A stretch of DNA of 64,000 bases, from contig NZ_JAXCJK010000002.1 of NCBI RefSeq assembly GCF_035181385.1, forward strand, positions 186,001 to 250,000. The letters run 5' to 3'. Under the pieces are notes generated by a model, which saw only the letters and a list, made by a program, of their open reading frames with translations, did not search any database and was not told the DNA's origin. Below, in pieces: positions 1 to 9,527 of the stretch. Numbering within the stretch: the first letter of the stretch is position 1; each line of letters opens with the position of its first letter. This stretch comes from Moraxella sp035181385 (GTDB lineage: Bacteria > Pseudomonadota > Gammaproteobacteria > Pseudomonadales > Moraxellaceae). The position numbers and the translations under genes were made by a program.

Positions 1-800
1 GGTGATTTGCGTACACTTTGCATTTTATTGGTCGTATTTTTGGTGAATTGGCGTTTTTTTTGCATAATTTTAGTAAAAATTGTTAAAAATAGAAAATTTT
101 TGGTAGGAAAATGACTGAAATTTTGGTATAGTTTAGCATGTTGCACGCAAAAAGGCGAAATTCTCAATCAAAAACGCCTTTTTACCAAATCTTTAAATCA
201 ATTTTATGAAATATCGGTCACAGATGGCTTGATTTTATAACTGCACAGAGCAGCGTATCGGTCTGACACACCGCATTGATTTATATGGCAACCCAACAAA
301 TTTTTTGGCAGTAAATGCCACAACATCCGTTTGAGATACACAAAAAGATTATCAATATGAATGTAAGAATTTTGCCAAGTTTTAAGCTGATTTGCAAAGT
401 TCTACACAATGAAATTTTTATTAATTTTTGTGGTTAATTTTGGCTCATTGGCACAAGACAAACTCTGCCTTTGAAAGAAGACAAGCCCAAAATACCACTT
501 GCAACCTTGGTGCAGGCAATGGTTGTGGCTGTGTTGTGCAATCAACACAGCTAAGCATATTAAGAATTTTTTTATACCACCTGTTGCTATGTGAGGGTGG
601 TTAAATTTGACAAATAAAATGAGTCAATGGTTGACCAGCTTATCTTGTGAGTCATTCATAAGATAGATACACCATCTTTATAATAATCTTTTAATCACCT
701 AAGAAATGTCAAATCCAAAAAAACATTTCTTAGGCCATCATCAAACGGTGTTGCCAAACTTTACTTGGAAAATCCAAGTCAATTTTAGTTAAGGAACACC
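1..800 (+). promoter_or_regulatory. Long structured leader upstream of rne
   Basis: No credible coding region is visible in these 800 bases. They hold several perfect inverted repeats on the rne-sense strand: 149-157 with 175-183 (9 bp, 17-nt loop), 528-536 with 543-551 (9 bp, 6-nt loop), 698-709 with 723-734 (12 bp, 13-nt loop) and 763-768 with 774-779. An extended -10 (TG-G-TATAGT, 124-132) and a TATAAT (679-684) are promoter candidates, both with weak -35 boxes. E. coli rne is known to have a long hairpin-bearing 5' UTR through which RNase E autoregulates; a similar role here is inference. Confidence 0.45.
698..734 (+). promoter_or_regulatory. 12-bp hairpin in the rne 5' region
   Basis: CCTAAGAAATGT (698-709) is the exact reverse complement of 723-734, leaving a 13-nt loop. 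It ends 66 nt before the rne start codon and is not followed directly by a T tract, so it is not a standard terminator. It is followed by a smaller hairpin at 763-779 just ahead of the AAGGA ribosome binding site (about 791-795). Confidence 0.5.
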
Positions 801-3800
801 ATGAAACGCATTCTTATCAACGCCACACACAACGAAGAAGTTCGTGTTGCACTGTGCAAAGACAATCACCTATACGACTTTGACCTAGAAAATCGCACTC
901 GTGAACAAAAAAAAGCCAACATTTACAAAGGCCATATCACTCGTGTTGAGCCATCGCTAGAAGCGGCTTTTGTTGAATATGGCTCAGTACGACAAGGCTT
1001 TTTGCCCTTGCGTGAAATCGCTCCAGAATACTTGCATGGTAATGCACGAGAAGATAACATTAGACAGCTTTTAAAAGAAGGCGATGAAGTTATTGTACAA
1101 GTTGAAAAAGAAGAAAGAGGCAACAAGGGTGCGGCATTATCAACTTATATCTCACTGGCTGGTCGCTATCTTGTCTTAATGCCAAATAACGCCAAAGCTG
1201 GCGGTATTAGCCGTCAAATATCTGGCAAAGTCCGTGAAGAGATGAAGCAAATCATCGCAAGCCTATCCATTCCAAAAGGCATGAGCGTCATTGTACGCAC
1301 AGCAGGTCTTGGTAAAGGCTTTGAGGATTTGCAAAACGATTTGAACCATCTGTTAGACATTTGGACATCTATCCTAGATCAAAACAAAAAGCGTCCCAGC
1401 CCATGTTTGGTACATCAAGAAGCTGGCGTGGTAACTCGTGCGGTGCGTGACTATCTGCGTGATGACATTAGCGAAGTGTGGATTGACAGCGAAAACGCCT
1501 ATAACGAAGCGGCGAATTTTATCGCTGCGGTCATGCCAACTCAGCTTGATAAATTACGCAAATACACCGAATATGAGCCAATGTTTGCACGCTTTGGCAT
1601 TGAACGCCAGATTGAAACAGCCTATCAAAGAGAGGTACGCTTACCGTCTGGTGGCTCTATTGTGATTGACCAAACTGAGGCAATGGTCGCCATTGACATC
1701 AACTCATCAAGATCTACCAAGGGCTCTGATGTCTCTGAAACTGCCTACCACACCAATCTAGAAGCGGCTGACGAAATTGCACGACAGCTACGCCTAAGAG
1801 ACATGGGAGGGTTGATTGTCATTGATTTTATTGATATGGCAGATGCTCGCCATCAAAAAGATGTGGAGAAACGCCTCATTGAAGCAACTCGCCACGACCG
1901 TGCTCGTGTGCAGTTTGCCGAAATTTCTAAATTTGGTTTGATGGAGATGAGTCGTCAGCGTCTGCGTCCTTCATTAGAAGAATCCACAGGCTATATCTGC
2001 CCTCGTTGTCATGGCAATGGCATGATTCGTGATTTACGCTCGCTTTCTTTATCCATCATGCGTCAAATTGAACAAATTGCCCTAAAAGAACGCATGGGCG
2101 AGATCCAAGCTGAGGTACCAACTGAAATCGCTGCATTCTTACTGAATGAAAAACGCGAAAGTCTTGTGTATTTAGAGCAAGACAGTGGCACACGCATCAC
2201 CGTCTTGCCACACGCCCACTTAGAGAGCCCAAATTTCAGCCTGCACTTCAACCCAGATGGCTTTGCACCATCAAGCTATGAACGCATCGCTCACGCCGAA
2301 GAAGAAGAAATGGGCGACCGTGGTTATGATACCAACTGGCACACCGAAAATGAGCAGGTTGAAAATACAAGCAAAGACACGCCAAATCGCTGGCAAAAAG
2401 CCAATACCGCCAACGAAAAGCGTGAAAAAGCCATTGAAAAACAAGCGGTCGCAGAAGTCAAAGCTGAGCCACAAGTTGCTGCTTGGTTATCCAATTTATT
2501 TGCACCAAAGCCACAGGCACAGCTTGCAGGCAGTCTGAACAACTCAAATGCAGCCGCCGCCATTGAATCCATCATCAATGCAGGCGGTGTCAGCCTTGGT
2601 GCAAGTGGCACAGCAAACCTTGTCCTACACACAAACAACACAAAAGACAGCAGTAACAATGAAGGCAGCGATCGTAGCGGCAATGACAATCGCCCAGCAA
2701 GAACAGCCAACACTAAGGCCGAGCGAAACGCTCGTGAAGACAACCAAGAACGACGCAATAAGAAAAAAGTAAAAAAAGAAGTTGTTATTGAAGAAGCAAA
2801 AGAAAAGGCAGACAAAAAACCAAAAAAAGAAGAATCAAGCCATCCTAAACGCGAATCAGGCTCTCGCCGTGATTCTCGTGGTGAGATTTTGCGTGGTGAG
2901 ACACTGAGCATTGACAACATCAGACCCAACCATAAAGCTGATGAAAGAGCCAAGCAAGCCCATAAAGAATCATCGGTTACAAACACGCCAAACGAAGTTG
3001 TGGTGAATGTTACACCGATGATTAAGGAAGAAAAGACAGGCGAAACCATACACATTTCGCTAGATGGTAGCAAGCCTGATGTCGTCAAGGCAGACAAACC
3101 CAACAAAACAATCAACGCACAATCAGATCTGACTACACCTGATGCAAAAATCCAAACTACTGATGAAGTGATTAATGCTGCTGACACGCTTAGCATCACG
3201 CCAGCACATAATCAAGACAATACCACTCCTACTGTTGCGGAGGTCAGCGCATCCGTTATAGCCACTGACAATGCCCAGCAGGCAGAGATGGGCAAGATGG
3301 AGGAGCAATTTGCAGACCAAGCTAGCAACCAGACCATCGCACCCAATTCACGCCTGATTGAACTGGCTCGTCAAATGAATAAAGCAGTCAATGACCCTAG
3401 AGTCGTCATTGCCAATGAAAGTAAACCAAATGCTGTCTTTGGTACAGCTGGCGAATTCATTGAGCGTGTACTTGGCACGGATAAAGGTGATGATTTTGTG
3501 CAAAATTTCATCAATGCTTGCACCAAAAATCAGGTCTCTGTTGCTGAATTTAATTTTTCTAATTATGGGTATGCACCATTGGCCACTACATACCTAGCAG
3601 CATTTGACAAAAAAACCAGCGTCGCATCACGCATCAGTGCTCCGCAAGGCAAAACCAAAGCCCCAGCATTACGCATTACTCGCCGAGCCACCAACGACCC
3701 ACGAGGTCAGCACCCAGACTTTGTTGAGGCAGGCAATGAGTCAGATGCAACAGTGAACACAACCAAACAAAACACAAATCAGGACGAAACATTGCCCAAA

Positions 3801-4448
3801 AAGACGGTGGGTTTATCGGTTGGTTTGGCAGTTGATGAATCAAAAGTTGATACCAGCGAATCTGCTTCTTCAACCAAGCAGATGGACGCCACATCTGATG
3901 AACAAGCACAGGTAGCAGACAACAGCAACGACGCCAAACAGAGCAAAGCTGATGAGGCAAACACGGCAAAATCCAAAGAAAAGCCAGAAGAAACCCTCAT
4001 TGAGCAAATCAAAGATGGTTTGGAGTCTGCCATTGATGCTCTTGGCGACACCATTGGCGACTTATTCAATGAGACTAATGAGACCGACAAAGCAACCAAA
4101 GCAAATGAAACTGATGAAGTCTCTACCACCGACCAAAAGGCGTTAAGCAAGGCACCTGCTGATGTAGCCGACTCATCAGTAACGCCAGATGCCAGTAGCT
4201 CTGAAGACAACAAAAAGTCTAAAAAGCGTACCAACAGTTATAAGGACATGATTGAAAATGTCGCAGGTCAGCTACTGCCCCAAGTAGGCATTTTAAACCT
4301 AGCACAACCAAAACCTGCCAAGACACGCATCAAAAAGACTGCAAGCAAAAGCGGTAATAAGCCAAAGTCTGAAGTGCGTAAGGCGGGTGAAAAAATCTCA
4401 AAAAGCAAATTAAAAAAAGACCCCAATGAAAGCGACACCAACAAATAG
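801..4448 (+). CDS. rne: Ribonuclease E
   Basis: This 1215-residue protein is the endoribonuclease that initiates mRNA decay and processes rRNA and tRNA precursors, usually membrane-associated and scaffolding the degradosome. The N-terminal half (to about residue 410) is the catalytic part: an S1 domain near 40-120, the metal-binding aspartates D299 (AMVAIDINSS) and D342 (LIVIDFIDMAD), and the zinc-link CPRC at 400-403. The remaining 800 residues are low-complexity, alternating acidic and lysine/arginine-rich stretches, as in degradosome scaffolds, and longer than in E. coli (1061 residues in total there). The start has AAGGA upstream. Convergent with the fumarase gene and separated from it by a terminator. 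Confidence 0.97.
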   Translation: MKRILINATHNEEVRVALCKDNHLYDFDLENRTREQKKANIYKGHITRVEPSLEAAFVEYGSVRQGFLPLREIAPEYLHGNAREDNIRQLLKEGDEVIVQVEKEERGNKGAALSTYISLAGRYLVLMPNNAKAGGISRQISGKVREEMKQIIASLSIPKGMSVIVRTAGLGKGFEDLQNDLNHLLDIWTSILDQNKKRPSPCLVHQEAGVVTRAVRDYLRDDISEVWIDSENAYNEAANFIAAVMPTQLDKLRKYTEYEPMFARFGIERQIETAYQREVRLPSGGSIVIDQTEAMVAIDINSSRSTKGSDVSETAYHTNLEAADEIARQLRLRDMGGLIVIDFIDMADARHQKDVEKRLIEATRHDRARVQFAEISKFGLMEMSRQRLRPSLEESTGYICPRCHGNGMIRDLRSLSLSIMRQIEQIALKERMGEIQAEVPTEIAAFLLNEKRESLVYLEQDSGTRITVLPHAHLESPNFSLHFNPDGFAPSSYERIAHAEEEEMGDRGYDTNWHTENEQVENTSKDTPNRWQKANTANEKREKAIEKQAVAEVKAEPQVAAWLSNLFAPKPQAQLAGSLNNSNAAAAIESIINAGGVSLGASGTANLVLHTNNTKDSSNNEGSDRSGNDNRPARTANTKAERNAREDNQERRNKKKVKKEVVIEEAKEKADKKPKKEESSHPKRESGSRRDSRGEILRGETLSIDNIRPNHKADERAKQAHKESSVTNTPNEVVVNVTPMIKEEKTGETIHISLDGSKPDVVKADKPNKTINAQSDLTTPDAKIQTTDEVINAADTLSITPAHNQDNTTPTVAEVSASVIATDNAQQAEMGKMEEQFADQASNQTIAPNSRLIELARQMNKAVNDPRVVIANESKPNAVFGTAGEFIERVLGTDKGDDFVQNFINACTKNQVSVAEFNFSNYGYAPLATTYLAAFDKKTSVASRISAPQGKTKAPALRITRRATNDPRGQHPDFVEAGNESDATVNTTKQNTNQDETLPKKTVGLSVGLAVDESKVDTSESASSTKQMDATSDEQAQVADNSNDAKQSKADEANTAKSKEKPEETLIEQIKDGLESAIDALGDTIGDLFNETNETDKATKANETDEVSTTDQKALSKAPADVADSSVTPDASSSEDNKKSKKRTNSYKDMIENVAGQLLPQVGILNLAQPKPAKTRIKKTASKSGNKPKSEVRKAGEKISKSKLKKDPNESDTNK

Positions 4449-4530
4449 TCTGGCTTAACAAATACAAAGCATTTGTTATTTTAATGCCTATTTTTCAAAT
4501 GACTTTATAAAAAAATGTCTGATTTAATAC

Positions 4531-4564
4531 AAAAAACCCAAGCCATATTGGTCTTGGGTTTTTT
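4531..4564. terminator. Bidirectional terminator between rne and fumarase
   Basis: Perfect 12-bp stem (4531-4542 with 4553-4564), 10-nt loop, with A and T tracts on either side. It lies between two convergent genes, so it can serve both strands. Confidence 0.85.
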
Positions 4565-4582
4565 GTATTTTTTGGTAGATAA

Positions 4583-6109
4583 TCACGCTTCGGTGACTGG
4601 AATTTTACCAATTTTAGCTTGCCAAATTTTTGGTGCAGTGGCATGTACCGACACACCATTACTGTCAACCGCCACGGTAACTGGCATATCCTTCACCTCA
4701 AATTCATAAATCGCCTCCATGCCAAGCTCAGCAAATGCGACCACTTTGGCCTCTTTGATTGCCTTAGAGACCAAATAAGCTGAACCACCCACTGCCATCA
4801 GATAGACCGCCTTATTATCAGCAATGGCTTCGCACGCCACTTTACCACGCTCAGACTTACCAATCATGCCAAGCAGACCTGTTTGTTCTAGCATTTGCCG
4901 AGTAAATTTGTCCATACGAGTGGCGGTAGTTGGGCCTGCTGGACCGACCACTTCATCACGCACAGGATCCACAGGGCCGACATAGTAGATCAGCTTATTG
5001 GTAAAGTCAACAGGCAACTTTTCACCATTATTTAACATATCTATCATTTTTTTGTGAGCGGCATCTCGTCCTGTATAGATTTTACCGTTTAAAAGCAATA
5101 CATCGCCTGTTCTCCAAGTTGCCACCTCATCTTTGGTTAGGTTATTGACATCAACCCTCTTGCCATTTTCAGGATTATAAGTAATGTCAGGATATACCGA
5201 TAAATCAGGTGGTGTTAAAACAGCTGCTCCACTGCCATCTAGTTCAAAATGAATGTGGCGAGTGGCTGCACAGTTGGGAATCATTGCCACAGGCTTAGAG
5301 GCCGCATGAGTTGGGTAGTCCAAGATTTTAACATCTAGCACAGTTGTTAATCCACCCAAACCCTGTGCACCAATACCCAATGCGTTCACTTTTTCAAAAA
5401 TCTCTAAACGCAATTTTTCAGTGGTTGATAAATCCGCACCCTCTTCTGCTTTTTGTTTTAGCTTATGAATATCAATATGACTCATCAGGCTTTCTTTGGC
5501 CAAAAGTGTGGCTTTTTCTGGCGTACCTCCGATGCCAATACCAAGAATGCCTGGTGGACACCAGCCCGCACCCATTGTTGGCACAGTTTTAACCACCCAA
5601 TCCACAATGTCATCAGATGGATTGAGCATGGAAAGTTTAGATTTATTCTCACTACCGCCCCCTTTAGCGGCACAGGTTACATCTACGGTATCGCCTGCAA
5701 CCACTTCCATGTGAATCACCGCTGGGGTATTGTCCTTAGTATTTACTCGTCTACCAGCAGGGTCAGCAAGAACACTGGCACGCAAGGTGTTATCAGGGTG
5801 ATTATAAGCACGGCGAACACCTTCATTGACCATCTCAGTGACACTCATGGTAGCATCCCATTTAACATTCATGCCAATTTTTAGGAACACGGTGGCAATG
5901 CCTGTATCTTGGCAAATAGGGCGATGTCCTTCGGCACACATACGACTATTAACCAAAATCTGGGTCATGGCATCTTTGGCAGCGGGATTTTCCTCACGCT
6001 CTAAGGCATCAACAAGTGCAGTGATGTAATCGGTAGGGTGATAATAGCTGATATATTGGAAGGCATCGGCAATAGAGGCAATAAAGTCTTCTTGTTTGAT
6101 GACGGTCAT
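4583..6109 (-). CDS. fumA: Class I (iron-sulfur) fumarate hydratase
   Basis: The 508-residue protein interconverts fumarate and (S)-malate in the citric acid cycle, in the cytoplasm. It is of the oxygen-sensitive [4Fe-4S] class, not the FumC class. Three cysteines sit in the family's cluster-ligand contexts: C66 (RPICQDTG), C184 (GAGWCPPG) and C280 (IPNCAATRH). The N-terminal alpha domain and the C-terminal beta domain (YYVGPVDP, GPTTATRMD) are both present at full length. The gene stands alone between rne and hisC. The symbol follows common usage for single class I fumarases; the sequence cannot separate fumA from fumB. Confidence 0.93.
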   Translation of the reverse strand: MTVIKQEDFIASIADAFQYISYYHPTDYITALVDALEREENPAAKDAMTQILVNSRMCAEGHRPICQDTGIATVFLKIGMNVKWDATMSVTEMVNEGVRRAYNHPDNTLRASVLADPAGRRVNTKDNTPAVIHMEVVAGDTVDVTCAAKGGGSENKSKLSMLNPSDDIVDWVVKTVPTMGAGWCPPGILGIGIGGTPEKATLLAKESLMSHIDIHKLKQKAEEGADLSTTEKLRLEIFEKVNALGIGAQGLGGLTTVLDVKILDYPTHAASKPVAMIPNCAATRHIHFELDGSGAAVLTPPDLSVYPDITYNPENGKRVDVNNLTKDEVATWRTGDVLLLNGKIYTGRDAAHKKMIDMLNNGEKLPVDFTNKLIYYVGPVDPVRDEVVGPAGPTTATRMDKFTRQMLEQTGLLGMIGKSERGKVACEAIADNKAVYLMAVGGSAYLVSKAIKEAKVVAFAELGMEAIYEFEVKDMPVTVAVDSNGVSVHATAPKIWQAKIGKIPVTEA

Positions 6110-6255
6110 GATTATTCCTTTTGGCTGGTTGTAAACAATCCAACCTATTCAAAACAATACCTTCAAACTTACTTGCCGCACTACCTGTACAATTTCGTTC
6201 GTTTGTCTTGTTTTAAATTGGCTAAATTGGCAACTGGCTGATAAATTAATACAAA

Positions 6256-6292
6256 AAAGCTCTGTCATTGTAGCATAAAATGACAGAGCTTT
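6256..6292 (-). terminator. Terminator downstream of hisC
   Basis: 14-bp perfect stem (6256-6269 with 6279-6292) and 9-nt loop; on the minus strand it is followed by a run of six T. It closes the his/mur transcription unit. Confidence 0.85.
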
Positions 6293-6326
6293 AAAACATT
6301 TAACCACGCTCAAATCAGCTCAAAAC

Positions 6327-7418
6327 CTATAAAATCTGCCTAAGTGCATCAAGCAAACGCTGATTTTGTGCATTTGTGCCTACCGTAATTCGTAAATAAT
6401 CCTGAATGCGTCGTGCGTCCCAATGCCTCACGATGATGCCCCGCTCACGCAATTTTTCAAAAACATCTTTAGCAGAAAGCATGGCATGATTTGGCTTGAC
6501 AAATAAGAAATTTGCCGATGATGGCAACACATCAAAACCAAGATTTTGCAAAGACTTGGCTAATTTTTCACGCAGTTTAATCACCGCTTGGCGTTTTTCT
6601 TCAAAATACTCATCATCTAAAATACTGGCCATCGCCCCTGCCTGTGCCACTTTATCCAAAGGATAGCTATTAAAGCTATTTTTATAGGTTGATAATGCGG
6701 CAATCAAATTGGCATTGGCAAATGCCGCACCCACACGCAAACCTGCCAATGAACGAGATTTTGAAAAAGTCTGTGTTACCACAATGTTGTCAAACTCACC
6801 AATCAAGCTGACCGCCGAGGCACTGCCAACATCGTCAGCATAGTCAATATACGCCTCATCAATAACAATAACAGCATTAGGATGTTCATCAGCAAGCTTA
6901 CGAATACCATCAATTGGCAATAACACACCCGTTGGGGCATTTGGATTTGGCAAAATCACACCGCCACACGGAATGCGATAATCATCAGGATCAATGCTAA
7001 AATCATCTTTTAGGGCGATGGTCTGCACATTCACATCAAAGGTCTGTGCGTAAACAGGATAAAATCCATAACTGACATCAGGCATCAGTAGCGGACGCTC
7101 TTTGACAAAAAAACAAGCAAAAATAAACGCCAATACTTCATCAGAGCCATTCCCCACAAAGACCTGTTCACGACTTAGCCCGTGATAATCTGCCAAAACC
7201 TGACAAAGCTCGTCTGACTCAGACTGAGGATACAGTCTGAGTGCATGGCCATCGTCAGCAAGCACCGATTGCATGGCCAAGATTGCCTTTGGGCTTGGCG
7301 GAAATGGGTTTTCGTTGGTGTTTAATTTACACAAGTTATCCATTTTTGGCTGTTCGCCTGCCACATAAGGGGTTAGCCTGCGGACCTTACCACTCCAAAG
7401 CCTTGTGTCAATACTCAT
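6327..7418 (-). CDS. hisC: Histidinol-phosphate aminotransferase
   Basis: The 363-residue PLP enzyme transfers the amino group between glutamate and imidazole-acetol phosphate in histidine synthesis. It has the fold-type I aminotransferase layout: substrate-region LNTNENPF (about 32-39), LPNPNAPTG (about 156-164), VIDEAYIDY and the PLP-binding lysine K220 in TFSKSRSLAG. An AGGAT ribosome binding site precedes the ATG. It is last in the order hisG-hisD-hisC, 47 nt after hisD. Confidence 0.95.
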   Translation of the reverse strand: MSIDTRLWSGKVRRLTPYVAGEQPKMDNLCKLNTNENPFPPSPKAILAMQSVLADDGHALRLYPQSESDELCQVLADYHGLSREQVFVGNGSDEVLAFIFACFFVKERPLLMPDVSYGFYPVYAQTFDVNVQTIALKDDFSIDPDDYRIPCGGVILPNPNAPTGVLLPIDGIRKLADEHPNAVIVIDEAYIDYADDVGSASAVSLIGEFDNIVVTQTFSKSRSLAGLRVGAAFANANLIAALSTYKNSFNSYPLDKVAQAGAMASILDDEYFEEKRQAVIKLREKLAKSLQNLGFDVLPSSANFLFVKPNHAMLSAKDVFEKLRERGIIVRHWDARRIQDYLRITVGTNAQNQRLLDALRQIL

Positions 7419-7465
7419 ATTTTATCCTAATTTGACTGTCTTATTTAATAAGTATTTGATTGATG

Positions 7466-8785
7466 TTATTGTAAATCCACCACATCATGACGATAGCGTG
7501 CCGACAAGGCATGTGCATTTAGGTCTTCTTGCACCGCCAATATGTCTGCAGTTTTTGCTAGTGGCTTTGAGCCATCTGCCGTACAATAAATGATCGATGT
7601 TTTTTTGGTGAAATCATACACGCCAAGTGGTGAGCTAAATCGTGCTGTGCCTGATGTTGGTAAAACATGATTTGACCCTGCACAGTAGTCGCCAATGGCT
7701 TCTGGTGTATGGCGACCTAAAAAAATCGCCCCTGCATGACGAATAAGCCTCTCAACTTCCTGTGGCTTATCCAATGACAACTCCAAATGCTCTGGGGCAA
7801 CTTGGTTAATCACCGCCACCCCTTCATCTCGGTCTTTGACCAAGATTAACGCCCCACGAGCAGACAAAGCTTGCCGTGCAATGTCGGCTTTTGGCAATCT
7901 TTTCAACGCTTTATCCAACGCATTTTTGACATCATTGAGCTGTTTGGCACAAGTGGTAACAAAAATCGCCTGTGCCACCGTATCATGCTCGGCTTGACTC
8001 AATAAATCCATCGCCAGCCAATCAGCATCATCGTTTTTTTCCCCCTCAGCATAGACCAACACCTCTGATGGGCCTGCAATCATATCAATACCTACCTGAC
8101 CAAAAACAGCTCGCTTAGCAGCGGCGACAAATTTATTGCCTGGGCCTGTAATTTTATCTACTTTGTCAATACGCTTTGTGCCGTACGCCAATGCTGCCAC
8201 CGCCTGAGCACCACCAATTGTAATGACATTATCCACGCCCGCCAAGTATGCCGCCGCCAAGACAAGCGGATTTAGCCTGCCATTTGGTGCAGGAACGACC
8301 ATCGTAATTACGCCCACGCCTGCAACTTTGGCTGGAATGGCATTCATCAATACACTAGAAGGATAGCTTGCCAAACCACCTGGTACATAAATGCCTACAC
8401 GATCAAGAGGTGTCACTTTTTGCCCCAATGTATTCCCCAAAGCATCAGCGAATAAAAACCCTGCTTCTTTTTGATGTTCATGAAAATCAAAAATACGCTG
8501 GGCGGAAAATTCTAGGGCAGTTTTAATCTCATCTGTCAAACCATCAAAAGCCGATTTTAGCTCATCAAAGCTGATAAATAATTCATCAATACTGTCAGCT
8601 GGATGTGCATCAAAGCGTTTGGTCAATTCAAATACCGCCTCATCACCTTGGGTACGCACCTGAGCGATGATGTCATCAACTGTCTTAATCAATGCTTGAT
8701 CAGTGATGGTTTCAAAAGCAAGCAACTTAGATAATTTTTCTTTAAAATCAATATCTTGACTATTTAATATGGCTAAATTTGGCAT
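7466..8785 (-). CDS. hisD: Histidinol dehydrogenase
   Basis: The 439-residue zinc enzyme performs the last two steps of histidine synthesis, histidinol to histidine with two NAD. Family landmarks are GIYVPGGLASYPSSVLM, the GPGNKFVAAAKRAVFG block, IDMIAGPSEVL and the C-terminal APEHLEL and GDYCAGSNHVLPT segments that carry metal and substrate ligands. Length is normal for the family. It starts 14 nt downstream of hisG. Confidence 0.96.
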   Translation of the reverse strand: MPNLAILNSQDIDFKEKLSKLLAFETITDQALIKTVDDIIAQVRTQGDEAVFELTKRFDAHPADSIDELFISFDELKSAFDGLTDEIKTALEFSAQRIFDFHEHQKEAGFLFADALGNTLGQKVTPLDRVGIYVPGGLASYPSSVLMNAIPAKVAGVGVITMVVPAPNGRLNPLVLAAAYLAGVDNVITIGGAQAVAALAYGTKRIDKVDKITGPGNKFVAAAKRAVFGQVGIDMIAGPSEVLVYAEGEKNDDADWLAMDLLSQAEHDTVAQAIFVTTCAKQLNDVKNALDKALKRLPKADIARQALSARGALILVKDRDEGVAVINQVAPEHLELSLDKPQEVERLIRHAGAIFLGRHTPEAIGDYCAGSNHVLPTSGTARFSSPLGVYDFTKKTSIIYCTADGSKPLAKTADILAVQEDLNAHALSARYRHDVVDLQ

Positions 8786-8799
8786 GATTTACCCCAAGA

Positions 8800-9447
8800 T
8801 TAAGTATGGTTATTTTGGACAGCGTTTTGCAAAATATCCAAAATTGGTTGTAGCTGGCCAAACTTTCGCTTGTAGCTGACAGGGTTGGCAATCAGTCGTG
8901 ATGAAACATGGCAAATCTCATCAAGTGGTTCAAGACCATTGGCACGCAAAGTATTGCCAGTATCCACCACATCAACAATCAAATCGCCCAAGCCCACCAG
9001 TGGTGCAAGCTCCATTGAGCCATACAGCTTGATGATATCCACCTGCTCACCTTTGCTGGCAAAGTATTCTCTGGCAACATTGGTGTATTTGGTGGCAATT
9101 CGCAAACGGCGAGACGGTAAGACAGCCCCTTTAATGCCTGCGGTCATCAAGCGACATTTGGCAATATTTAGATCAATAAGCTCATAGACATTGGCATCAT
9201 ATTCCATCAGCACATCTTTGCCAGATACGCCAATATCTGCCGCTCCATGCTCAACATAGGTTGGCACATCAGAAGCACGCAACAATAAAAATCGCACATT
9301 AGGATCATTACTTTCAAAGATCAGTTTGCGTGATTTATCCATATCATCTATCGGATGAATGCCAGCCTCCCGAAATAAAGGTAGGGTTTCGTCCAAAATC
9401 CGCCCTTTGGACAGGGCAATGGTTAAACCGTTAAAATCTGTCATCAT
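8800..9447 (-). CDS. hisG: ATP phosphoribosyltransferase, short form
   Basis: The 215-residue protein starts histidine synthesis by joining ATP and PRPP. It is the short (HisG_S) form, lacking the C-terminal regulatory ACT-like domain; in such organisms a HisZ subunit normally supplies regulation, and no hisZ lies in this window. Visible motifs are LTIALSKGRI at the N terminus, DIGVSGKDVL, and the PRPP-binding VDVVDTGNTLRANGL. It opens the hisG-hisD-hisC group and lies 80 nt after murA. Confidence 0.94.
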   Translation of the reverse strand: MMTDFNGLTIALSKGRILDETLPLFREAGIHPIDDMDKSRKLIFESNDPNVRFLLLRASDVPTYVEHGAADIGVSGKDVLMEYDANVYELIDLNIAKCRLMTAGIKGAVLPSRRLRIATKYTNVAREYFASKGEQVDIIKLYGSMELAPLVGLGDLIVDVVDTGNTLRANGLEPLDEICHVSSRLIANPVSYKRKFGQLQPILDILQNAVQNNHT

Positions 9448-9498
9448 CTCATCTTTTTCAAATTTTAAACTTATTAAATTTTATCTTATCAAAATAAG

Positions 9499-9522
9499 AC
9501 GCACCGCCAACAGGCAGTGCGT
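9499..9522 (-). terminator. Hairpin between murA and hisG
   Basis: ACGCAC (9499-9504) and GCC (9506-9508) pair with GGC (9513-9515) and GTGCGT (9517-9522), with one C/A mismatch. On the minus strand it is followed only by CTTATTTTG, so it would be a weak terminator or a partial attenuator between murA and the his genes. Confidence 0.45.
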
Positions 9523-9527
9523 TCAAA

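Noticed and set aside
2324..3199. A 291-codon open frame on the minus strand inside rne
   Set aside because: It lies antisense to the low-complexity tail of RNase E; the Lys/Glu/Thr-rich codons create long hydrophobic antisense frames. No ribosome binding site or family resemblance.
3779..4234. A 151-codon minus-strand frame inside rne
   Set aside because: Same cause as above; Ser/Leu-rich shadow of acidic repeats.
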